DNA of 5,599 nucleotides from Chitinispirillales bacterium. Its GTDB lineage: Bacteria; Fibrobacterota; Chitinivibrionia; Chitinivibrionales; Chitinispirillaceae. How positions within the stretch are numbered: position 1 is the stretch's first letter; each line of letters starts with the position of its first letter. The translations under genes were made by a program, and so were the position numbers. This document shows, in pieces, positions 1 through 5,360 of this stretch. The notes under the pieces are model-generated. The model searched no databases. It worked only from the letters and a program-made list of their open reading frames with translations, and was not told the origin of the DNA. The stretch covers positions 1-5,599 of the forward strand of contig JAIRUL010000219.1 in the NCBI GenBank assembly GCA_031254445.1. Reading direction: 5' to 3'.

Positions 1-18
1 ACCATCCACACCGCCGCC

Positions 19-58
19 TTTGACTTTGACTTTGACTTTGACTTTGACTTTGACTTTG
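19..58 (+). repeat. Hexanucleotide tandem repeat (TTTGAC)6
   Basis: Six perfect TTTGAC units occupy 19-54, followed by a partial TTTG that leads into the hairpin. The equivalent tract has about three units in E2 (3640-3657, one of them GTTGAC) and one in E3 read in reverse, so the copy number varies between element copies. The tract is intergenic; slippage would change spacing between the element core and the hairpin rather than a reading frame. Confidence 0.95.
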
Positions 59-81
59 TGTGGCGGCTTTAGCCGCCACAC
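58..81. repeat. 24-bp palindrome, hairpin module of E1
   Basis: Arms GTGTGGCGGCT (58-68) and AGCCGCCACAC (71-81) are perfectly complementary around a central TT. Near-identical palindromes occur at 3661-3684 (with one internal change) and 5475-5498. No T-run follows on either strand, so it is not a canonical intrinsic terminator. Confidence 0.9.
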
Positions 82-93
82 CATATGAAGCCG

Positions 94-213
94 TAGGCTT
101 CGTCTGAAAAAGATTTTAAAAAGAATTTGACTTTTTAGGCTTCGTCTGAAAAAGATTTTAAAAAGAATTTGACTTTTATAGGCTTCGTCTGAAAAAAGAA
201 TTTAAAAAATTCA
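94..213 (+). repeat. Three tandem satellite units of 42-43 bp
   Basis: Units begin with TAGGCTTCGTCTGAAAAA at 94, 136 and 179 and continue into an A/T-rich spacer that ends in GAATTTGACTTT in the first two. The third unit is shortened and runs into the gene end at 221. The same periodicity appears at 3697/3740 and, inverted, at 5402/5444. Confidence 0.9.
192..212 (-). terminator. Possible AU-rich terminator of the nuclease-like gene
   Basis: Read on the minus strand just after the stop codon of the 221-865 gene, there is a 6-bp stem GAATTT/AAATTC with a TTT loop, followed directly by six T residues. The shape fits an intrinsic terminator, but the stem is entirely weak pairs apart from one G-C, so it may be inefficient. 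It is formed by the end of the third satellite unit. Confidence 0.3.
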
Positions 214-220
214 GCCCGCC

Positions 221-865
221 TCACCAAGTTCGGGGATTATCAGGCGTGACAACGCTAACCCTCTCCGAGTCTTCTTCAATCTCAATGATGTACATCCCGT
301 TTTCGACCGCAAGCTCGCGGGCATCGGTGTCGATGTGGATTCCGGCGACGGCGGCGTACATGGTTTTGCCCCTCATGCCGGTTATGCGCTCGTTCTTCCG
401 CAGCAGCTCTAAGCGTTTCAGGTGCCTTTCAACCCACTTTACGGCGAACCGGGTTTTTACTTCCACGGCCATGACCGCTTCGCAGTTTTCGAGCAGCAGG
501 TCTACCTCCGTGAGGGAAGCGCCGTCGGCTCCGGAAAACTCTTTCCTAGGCGAAGCTATGTTGAAGTTGTGCCCGAGCGCGTTCATGTTTTCCTTCACGC
601 CCGGAATGATAATCATTTCGACGATTTCGCCAATGCTGTTGTTCAGCCCGCCCATTTTTCGGGTTAGGCCGTCTACTGTACGCTCTAGTTTGGCGATGCG
701 CTTGTCCGCTTCGGCCGAACGCTTGTCCGCCTCAATAGAGCGCAGCTTCGCCTCGGCGGCATTCTCTTTTAGGACGCGCTCCGTTTCCTTGTGGCTCTCC
801 GACAATTCTTTTATTGAGGCCCAGGTTTGGGCCATTATGTCCTCCAACTGCCGCATGCTTGCCAT
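221..865 (-). CDS. Coiled-coil protein with C-terminal PD-(D/E)XK nuclease-like domain (DUF3782-like)
   Basis: A 214-residue soluble protein with no signal peptide. Residues 5-75 are a charged, Ala/Glu/Lys/Arg-rich predicted coiled coil containing two near-identical heptads (EADKRSA, EADKRIA at 45-58). The C-terminal part resembles a widespread family of hypothetical proteins related to DUF3782. Its signature is a helix with E80/E83, then EVDLLLEN with D122, then VEVK with E135 and K137, the D...ExK triad of the PD-(D/E)XK superfamily. The triad looks intact, so nuclease activity is possible; its substrate is unknown. The ATG at 865 is preceded by a G-rich ribosome site (GGGGGG at about 872-878, roughly 7 bases away), which favours it over the ATG at 856. 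It is divergent from the DUF4184 gene, and repeat element E1 abuts its stop codon. The fold call rests on motif recognition by eye; a non-catalytic role is also possible. Confidence 0.85.
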   Translation of the reverse strand: MASMRQLEDIMAQTWASIKELSESHKETERVLKENAAEAKLRSIEADKRSAEADKRIAKLERTVDGLTRKMGGLNNSIGEIVEMIIIPGVKENMNALGHNFNIASPRKEFSGADGASLTEVDLLLENCEAVMAVEVKTRFAVKWVERHLKRLELLRKNERITGMRGKTMYAAVAGIHIDTDARELAVENGMYIIEIEEDSERVSVVTPDNPRTW

Positions 866-898
866 AAAACTACCCCCCTAAATATAGTAGGCATTGAA

Positions 899-927
899 AC
901 ATTATGCATTCGCAAATATAACAGCAA
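899..927 (-). promoter_or_regulatory. Candidate promoter for the nuclease-like gene
   Basis: On the minus strand TTGCTG (complement of 922-927) is followed after 17 bases by TAATGT (complement of 899-904). This would start transcription near 892, about 27 bases before the ATG at 865. The match to a sigma-70 type consensus is only moderate, and the A/T-rich surroundings offer other -10-like sites. Confidence 0.35.
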
Positions 928-1055
928 CCCAAAACACTTTCATATAATATAACGCTTCGGCGCGGCAAACGCAAGCCCCTGTCAAAAAAAAGTATATAAA
1001 TATATATTATGAGCGGATGGTTTTGGGGCAAAGCAGAAAATTCTTGCGCGAATGA

Positions 1056-1084
1056 TTGATTTCTGACGTGGAAAGTGGTATATT
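1056..1084 (+). promoter_or_regulatory. Candidate promoter for the DUF4184 gene
   Basis: TTGATT at 1056-1061 is separated by exactly 17 bases from TATATT at 1079-1084. Transcription would begin near 1091, giving a leader of about 120 nt before the ATG at 1210. This is the best-spaced promoter-like pair in the window, assuming a sigma-70-like consensus applies to this organism. Confidence 0.5.
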
Positions 1085-1117
1085 TAATGACAGCGAGGCT
1101 ACGGGTCAGGCTGTAGA

Positions 1118-1151
1118 GGCCGCCGCAGCGCTCGGTGGCTGCGGCACGGCC
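1118..1151 (+). promoter_or_regulatory. GC-rich hairpin in the DUF4184 leader
   Basis: A perfect 8-bp stem GCCGCAGC (1122-1129) / GCTGCGGC (1138-1145) closes an 8-base loop. It is extended by GGCC (1118-1121) pairing with GGCC (1148-1151) across a 2-base bulge, giving 12 pairs. A competing pairing exists: GCAGCG at 1125-1130 with CGCTGC at 1156-1161. No T-run follows, so it is not a simple terminator. It could affect mRNA stability or translation, or be a protein or small-RNA target; no known riboswitch class was recognised. Confidence 0.5.
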
Positions 1152-1209
1152 ACAACGCTGCACAATTAACATAATACCAAAACACCGGTATATAGGGAAC
1201 CAAAAAACA

Positions 1210-1932
1210 ATGCCTTTCACTTTCTCCCATCCCGCCGCCGTTTTGCCGCTGGCTTATCTGCCCAAGAAGTACGTTTGCATGACGGGGCTTGTGGCGGGGA
1301 GCCTCGCGCCGGATTTTGAGTATTTCTTGGGGATTACTATGCGGAGCGAGCATAGCCACTCCGTCGGCGGGATTTTTTGGTTCTGCCTGCCTGTCGGGCT
1401 TTTGCTCTGCTTTATCTTCCACGACATTATCCGCAACAGTTTTATCGACAACTTGCCGCTTTTCCTGAAGAAGCGGTATTACAACGCGAAGAAGTTTAAC
1501 TGGAACCGGTACTTTGTCAAGCATTGGTTCGTGGCGATTCTCTCCGTTCTCGCCGGGGCGGGGTCGCACCTCCTTTGGGATTACTTTACGCACGGGCAAT
1601 ACTCCGCGTATCAGCTTCCGAGCACCGTTGTCGGGGGGCTAATCGTCTGCTTTGCGGTGTTCATAACCCCAAAATCGGAGTGGGTGGCCGGCAGGGTCGA
1701 CTGGAGGTATTGGCTTGTATTTTTAGTTTTGGCGGCGGCCATCGCGTATATCCGTTTCCCCAGCGGGTGGCAGGGGTTTGAGGTCGGGCAAATCCGTTTC
1801 CTCAGCGAGTGGCGCGGGCGGGCGCACGATATCGGCGCCGTTGTCGTGTGCGCCCTGTCCGCTTGTTTTGTCTCCATCACGGCAACATCGCTTATATGGT
1901 CTTTTCGGAGGCGGCGGAAACGGGCTGAGTGA
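1210..1932 (+). CDS. DUF4184 family integral membrane protein
   Basis: A 240-residue membrane protein of unknown function. The family is recognised from the N-terminal MPFTFSHPAAVLPL, the segment GSLAPDFEYF (D35), the histidine pair around 48-50, FHD at 70-72, and SHLLWDYFTH at 119-128 (H120, D124, H128). These conserved His and Asp residues resemble the YdjM/metal-dependent hydrolase-like membrane group, so metal binding is plausible but unproven. Hydrophobic segments lie near 53-73, 105-122, 138-153, 166-182 and 207-230; the tail RRRRKR suggests a cytoplasmic C-terminus. The start was set at ATG 1210 because the family begins with MPFTFSHPA and AGGGA lies 11 bases upstream. An in-frame GTG at 1135 would add 25 unlikely residues and fall in the leader hairpin. 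The full family length appears present. It converges on the FISUMP lipoprotein gene with 109 bp between stops. Confidence 0.9.
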   Translation: MPFTFSHPAAVLPLAYLPKKYVCMTGLVAGSLAPDFEYFLGITMRSEHSHSVGGIFWFCLPVGLLLCFIFHDIIRNSFIDNLPLFLKKRYYNAKKFNWNRYFVKHWFVAILSVLAGAGSHLLWDYFTHGQYSAYQLPSTVVGGLIVCFAVFITPKSEWVAGRVDWRYWLVFLVLAAAIAYIRFPSGWQGFEVGQIRFLSEWRGRAHDIGAVVVCALSACFVSITATSLIWSFRRRRKRAE

Positions 1933-2041
1933 TTTTAGCGGAGCCACGATACCGTTAATATATATTATGGCGGCGGGGAATAAGGCACGAGTTGCCGCAA
2001 ATCCATTCTCCTCAGCGCGCCCCGACGGGGGGAGCGTCATG

Positions 2042-3484
2042 CTACATCCCGTCAAGCCCCGCGTCTAGCGCAATCCCCGTAATGCAAGTGTTGTCAAGGC
2101 TTTCGCCCGGGTAAACGTCGAGGATTTCGAATGACAGCTCTAATTGGTAGGTATCGTAGCCGCTTTCGCGGTGGCCCGATTTTGCGGGGTATATTTTTAG
2201 GTTATCGGGAAGGTGGTATATTTGCGGCTCCTCGATGTCTTTAAGCTGCAAGTCGCACCAGGGCTTGCCGCCCACGTAGAGCCGCAGGGCCTTGACGCGC
2301 GAATTGTCCTTCCACGTGGTTTCCGAGCCGTGCACGCCGTTTACAAGCATCAGCGATTTGAAGTGGATGCCCGCCTCCTTGTCTTTCGATGTCGCCGTCG
2401 CCCCTATGCGCATGTTGACGCGCTCGCCTATGCCGTGGCCCTCCGCGCCCTCGCACCACGCGCCGTATTTGTAGCCGCCCGCGCTGTTTTTATCGTTCTT
2501 CAAACGGTGCGCGCTGTAGGGCTCCCGCGTGGAGCTTGCCGTAAACACTTCGGTGTACTTAAACTCCGCCCACGGCGTGCCTTTATCCTCAACGTATGCC
2601 ATGAACTGGAAGAAGACGTCGGTGTTAAACGGGTTGGGGGCGTCGAACTTGCCGATTTCGGGGGGGGGAAGCGTAGGGATCGCAGGGGCCGGCGGCGGCG
2701 CGGACGCTTTGTAAGCGGCATCGTCTTGGATGCAGCGCACCGACAACCTATTGCTCCGGTCATCGATGTTTCCGATGGAGCCACCGTAGTCGTGGTTCAT
2801 GCCCCAGTTGTGCGCAAGATCGCGCTTGTCGCTGCTGTCTTTCGTCGCGCTCCACCAGCGACCCTTGTAACCAATGCTCTCGAAGCTGCCGTCGGAGAGG
2901 CGGTAGCCGCCGGGAAAAGCCGAAAATCCAAGCATGTCGGTGCCGTTACCGCTTTTGCCGTCGTTATCCTCCCGCCCAGTTTTTGATTTAAGCGTTTCGC
3001 TCGAACGCCAATCATGCCGATATGCGAGGGTGTCCTGTGCCCACCCAGTTTTTGATTTAAGCGCTTCACTCGAACCCCACCCATCCCTCGCGGCCAACGA
3101 CAAGCTTTGCCACTCCTCGCGGCTCGGCAAATGCCACCCGCTAGGGCAAACCTTAACCGCTGCATTCCAGTCGTACAGCCTGCCGTATTTTTTGCAGTTG
3201 GATTCATTATCGCCGTAGCACAAAGAGCTGTCCGCCTTAAAGTTTAGGTTCTCCGCCATCCACGTTTGCCCGCCGATTTTCAAGGTCTTGTAAGTTTTGC
3301 CGTCTCTGGGGTCGGTGTACGCGCCGGCCTTCACAGGCTCGCTTGGCGCGGACTGCTCCGTATCTATTTTCGCTTGCGCGTCAGAGCTGTCGGCCTTTTT
3401 GCCTTTTCCTTCGCAGGAGAAAAAAACGAGCGCTATGTATATTGAAATAGCCGTGAGCAGTAGAGTGCGTTTTGCAATGTCCAT
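2042..3484 (-). CDS. FISUMP-domain lipoprotein with C-terminal NADase-type glycan-binding domain
   Basis: A 480-residue exported lipoprotein. The N-terminus has a basic start, a hydrophobic stretch and a lipobox-like FFSC with C24 as the lipidation site, followed by a polar linker to about 55. Residues 57-254 form a FISUMP (Fib_succ_major) domain: DGKTYKTLKIGGQTWMAENL, YGRLYDWNAA, CPSGWHLPSREEW, GFSAFPGGYR, RWWSAT and the closing LSVRCIQD are all visible. A Pro/Ala-rich linker (261-276) leads to residues about 312-474, which match the glycan-binding jelly-roll domain first described at the N-terminus of streptococcal NADase: AWCEGAEGHGIGE, NGV...NSRVKAL, LKD...Q, DVYPG and DNTCITGIAL. No NADase catalytic domain is present. 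A surface or carbohydrate-binding role is inferred. A duplication at residues 136-170 enlarges the FISUMP domain. The ATG at 3484 has a perfect ribosome site (AAGGAGG). Element E2 begins about 27 bases upstream, so its promoter may lie within E2. Confidence 0.9.
   Translation of the reverse strand: MDIAKRTLLLTAISIYIALVFFSCEGKGKKADSSDAQAKIDTEQSAPSEPVKAGAYTDPRDGKTYKTLKIGGQTWMAENLNFKADSSLCYGDNESNCKKYGRLYDWNAAVKVCPSGWHLPSREEWQSLSLAARDGWGSSEALKSKTGWAQDTLAYRHDWRSSETLKSKTGREDNDGKSGNGTDMLGFSAFPGGYRLSDGSFESIGYKGRWWSATKDSSDKRDLAHNWGMNHDYGGSIGNIDDRSNRLSVRCIQDDAAYKASAPPPAPAIPTLPPPEIGKFDAPNPFNTDVFFQFMAYVEDKGTPWAEFKYTEVFTASSTREPYSAHRLKNDKNSAGGYKYGAWCEGAEGHGIGERVNMRIGATATSKDKEAGIHFKSLMLVNGVHGSETTWKDNSRVKALRLYVGGKPWCDLQLKDIEEPQIYHLPDNLKIYPAKSGHRESGYDTYQLELSFEILDVYPGESLDNTCITGIALDAGLDGM
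2975..3079 (-). repeat. In-frame 69-bp internal duplication in the FISUMP domain
   Basis: Two 36-base copies (2975-3010 and 3044-3079) agree at 33 of 36 positions with an offset of exactly 69 bases, or 23 codons. They encode WRSSETLKSKTG (residues 159-170) and WGSSEALKSKTG (136-147). The LKSKTGW stretch corresponds to a motif normally seen once in FISUMP domains, so one copy is an insertion. The rest of each 69-base unit has diverged. Confidence 0.9.
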
Positions 3485-3490
3485 AAAGAA

Positions 3491-3497
3491 CCTCCTT
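3491..3497 (-). promoter_or_regulatory. Strong Shine-Dalgarno site of the FISUMP lipoprotein gene
   Basis: The minus strand reads AAGGAGG six bases before the ATG at 3484, a perfect match to the 16S anti-Shine-Dalgarno. It fixes this start, and it is by far the strongest ribosome site in the window. Confidence 0.9.
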
Positions 3498-3510
3498 ATC
3501 TTGAAATTTT

Positions 3511-3785
3511 TGATGTTGACTTTAAAAAATCAAATTCTTTTAAATTCTTTTTTCAGACGAAGCCTACGGCTTCATAACGTGTGCCGCAGAGCCGCCACAC
3601 AAAGTCAAAGTCAACATCAAAACCATCCACCCCGCCGCCTTTGACTTTGACGTTGACTTTGTGTGGCGTCTTTAGCCGCCACACGTTATGAAGCCGTAGG
3701 CTTCGTCTGAAAAAAGAATTTAAAAGAATTTGACTTTAATAGGCTTCGTCTGAAAAAGATTTTAAAGATTTTGATTTTTATCTTT
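3511..3785 (+). repeat. Modular intergenic repeat element E2 (complete copy)
   Basis: This is the only whole copy in the window and fills most of the gap between the two lipoprotein genes. Perfect 53-bp inverted arms lie at 3531-3583 and 3680-3732. Inside these come a left hairpin (3579-3600, CAGAG centre), AAAGTC/AACATC units, a core ACCATCCACCCCGCCGCC (3622-3639), a TTTGAC/GTTGAC tract, and a right hairpin (3661-3684, CTTTAG centre). An extra satellite unit starts at 3740. The two hairpins differ, so the element has a direction, the same as E1. It encodes nothing recognisable. Its left end is near the FISUMP ribosome site, and its right end is about 26 bases from the stop codon of the CsgG-TPR gene, so both a 5' and a 3' regulatory effect are conceivable. 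Confidence 0.9.
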
Positions 3786-3810
3786 TAGCATCCGGGCGTA
3801 AAATGCCCTT

Positions 3811-5298
3811 TTACCCTTTATCGTTGAATGTCGTGCATTCTATGCGCCCGGCGATTCTGTACCGTATATAATCGCCCTCAATATTCGGGTCTGCCGTGTT
3901 CGGGCCGACCGTAAGCGCAAGCGCGGCTTTCCAGTCTGCGGCGGCTTTGTTTAGGTCGCTGTTTTTCCCGGAGTTAAGCAGGTTGCGGTAGTGCGCGTTG
4001 CCCTGCTCGCGCACTAGGCTCGAGTCTTTTTGCAGGCATCTGCAGGTAAATGCGTCGCCGCGGGCGACCAGCGTTTCTACGCTTTTGGGGTCGGCCTTGA
4101 GCGCGGCGTTAAAGTCGGCGATGGCCCTGTCGTAGTCGCCCATATCGGCATACAGCCTGCCGCGGGCTAGCATCGCTTGGTGGTCGCCCGGCATCGCTTT
4201 GGACGCGGCGGTAAAATCATCCATTGCCGACTTGAACGCGGCGGCGAAATCTGCGGGCGCCGCTTTGCGGTGCCGGTCGTTCGCCATCTCCAATCCCGCG
4301 TTGCGATGCCTATACCCGCGGTCAAGCAGCGCGGGGTGGTAATCGGGCTTAATTTTTAGCGCGGCGGTAAAACGCTCGATCGCGCAGTCGTTGTCTGTGT
4401 AGGAACACGCATTCTTGCCCCACTTGTATACCGCTTCGTAGTAATCGGGCTTAATCCTGAGCGCGGCCGCATAGTCTTCCCTTATCGGCTTTTGGCCGTA
4501 CCTGTTCTCCGCCGTCAGGTCGTAATCGTCCCACCCGGAACGCGCGTCGCCGCGCAGGCAGTACGCCTCGGCCGAATTATTGTCTATTGCCAACGCGCTA
4601 TCGAACGCCGAAACCGCATCTCTGTACCGCTCCGCGCCTAGTAGTTCCTTGCCCATGTTCAGGAAGCCAAGCGCGCTCTCCGCAGCCCCCGCCTGCTGCG
4701 GCTTGGCCGCCCCATTTTGCGGCGCGCCCTTGTCAAGAGGTTTGAGGATGCTCGCGAGCACCGCGTCGTCGGGGCGTATCCGCGCCGTGTAAAGGGTGAT
4801 AAGCTGCGAACTGCGCACGTCTATCGCCCGCAGCTTCAGTTGGTTGAACCCCGCGTACTGCTTAAAAGCCCCCACGACCGCCGCCGTGGCTCCGAGGTAC
4901 TGGCCGATGCCCACTGCGGACTCGTCGCTGGCCGCCCCCTCCATCTGGAACGCATGCTCGTCGTTTACCTTATCAAGCGCCGCGCCCCGCTCAAGCACCG
5001 TGAACGCGCCGCCCGCGGCCAAATGGGCGGAGAGCTCGTCGGCAAGGAAGTCGGAAAGCTCGCTAGACGGCGTGTCAAACCCCGCGACGACGATTTGGTT
5101 TTTGCCGCCGAGGCGCGCGCCGAACTCCGCAACCGCGCCTGCGAGCGCCTCGTCCAAACTCACAAGGTTGGAAACCGCCGCAGGATCGCCCGCTATGGTA
5201 GCCTCACCAACCGCAGGCGAAACCTTGCCGCTCTTAGCGCAAGCCGCAAACAGAGCGAGCGCGCATATTATAATCGCCGGTACAACGCCGTTTTTCAT
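3811..5298 (-). CDS. Lipoprotein with CsgG/LpoB-like domain and TPR repeats
   Basis: A 495-residue exported lipoprotein. The signal peptide (residues 1-19) ends in LFAAC with C20 as the probable lipidated cysteine. Residues about 46-186 resemble the CsgG/HfaB/LpoB-type fold: SLDEAL..AV, the strand IVVAGFDTPSSELSDFLADEL, FTVLERGAALDKV, the SDESAVGIGQYLGATAAVVGAF helix-strand, and LRAIDVRSSQLI. A Gly/Ala/Gln linker (190-207) leads to about six TPR units over 208-462. The clearest are 286-319 and 372-405 (ARGRLYADMGDYDRAIADFNAALKADP). Three others carry 10-20 residue insertions, and the last ends near 462 before a short unassigned tail. Family members act in secretion pores, penicillin-binding-protein activation or unknown envelope roles; which applies here cannot be told. 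TPRs suggest a periplasmic partner. The ATG at 5298 has only a weak GAGAA ribosome site. It lies upstream of, and in the same direction as, the FISUMP lipoprotein gene. Confidence 0.88.
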   Translation of the reverse strand: MKNGVVPAIIICALALFAACAKSGKVSPAVGEATIAGDPAAVSNLVSLDEALAGAVAEFGARLGGKNQIVVAGFDTPSSELSDFLADELSAHLAAGGAFTVLERGAALDKVNDEHAFQMEGAASDESAVGIGQYLGATAAVVGAFKQYAGFNQLKLRAIDVRSSQLITLYTARIRPDDAVLASILKPLDKGAPQNGAAKPQQAGAAESALGFLNMGKELLGAERYRDAVSAFDSALAIDNNSAEAYCLRGDARSGWDDYDLTAENRYGQKPIREDYAAALRIKPDYYEAVYKWGKNACSYTDNDCAIERFTAALKIKPDYHPALLDRGYRHRNAGLEMANDRHRKAAPADFAAAFKSAMDDFTAASKAMPGDHQAMLARGRLYADMGDYDRAIADFNAALKADPKSVETLVARGDAFTCRCLQKDSSLVREQGNAHYRNLLNSGKNSDLNKAAADWKAALALTVGPNTADPNIEGDYIRYRIAGRIECTTFNDKG

Positions 5299-5360
5299 GG
5301 GCGGTTTCTCATTTCTATGTTCAAGTGTATAATTTTGCGTCTACAAATTCCTCTATGCCA

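Larger units (their letters stand above)
1..213 (+). repeat. Modular intergenic repeat element E1 (right half, cut by window edge)
   Basis: This is the right half of the element seen complete at about 3511-3785. The first 30 bases match 3622-3651 with one mismatch, so the left half should lie just outside the window. The order is a GC-rich core (ACCATCCACACCGCCGCC), a TTTGAC hexamer tract, a hairpin with GTGTGGCGGCT arms, a second hairpin GAAGCC-GTA-GGCTTC, and three satellite units with a 42-43 bp period. No credible reading frame, transposase or tRNA lies inside it. It ends about eight bases before the stop codon of the minus-strand gene at 221-865. Function is unknown. A MITE-like or BIME/REP-like element is the closest known category, by architecture only. 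Confidence 0.85.
866..1209. other. Divergent intergenic region, 344 bp
   Basis: This region separates the minus-strand nuclease-like gene from the plus-strand DUF4184 gene. It contains the candidate promoters for both, an A8 run followed by an alternating A/T tract (about 984-1010), and a GC-rich hairpin in the presumed DUF4184 leader. None of the repeat-element modules is present here. No convincing small gene was found: the only short ATG frames lack a ribosome-binding site. Confidence 0.7.

Noticed and set aside
1..213. CRISPR array
   Set aside because: The repeated units are A/T-rich satellites and hairpins with near-identical intervening sequence, not repeats with unique spacers; no cas gene is present.
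914..921. Bacteroidota-type promoter motif (TAnnTTTG on the minus strand)
   Set aside because: The matching -33 TTTG element is not at the required spacing, so the match is probably chance in A/T-rich DNA.
1009..1059. Sixteen-residue frame starting at ATG 1009 in the divergent intergenic region
   Set aside because: Preceded only by an A/T tract with no ribosome site; too short to support without transcript data.
1135..1209. Upstream GTG start that would lengthen the DUF4184 protein by 25 residues
   Set aside because: The extra residues are unlike the family, GTG 1135 lies inside the leader hairpin and has no ribosome site, while ATG 1210 gives the family's usual MPFTFSHPA start.
2020..2030. 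CCCC-GAC-GGGG hairpin between the convergent genes as a bidirectional terminator
   Set aside because: Only four pairs and no T-run on either strand.
1967..2068. Short plus-strand frame of 33 residues between the convergent genes
   Set aside because: No ribosome-binding site, no recognisable protein, and it overlaps the end of the FISUMP lipoprotein gene.
2213..2986. Long plus-strand open frame opposite the FISUMP lipoprotein
   Set aside because: Arg/Val/Ala-rich shadow of a well-supported minus-strand gene with recognisable domains; no homology or ribosome site seen.
3792..3818. Hairpin around the CsgG-TPR stop codon (GGGTAAAA pairing with TTTTAC(G)CC)
   Set aside because: Bulged, overlaps the stop codon and lacks a following T-run, so it is not a convincing terminator.
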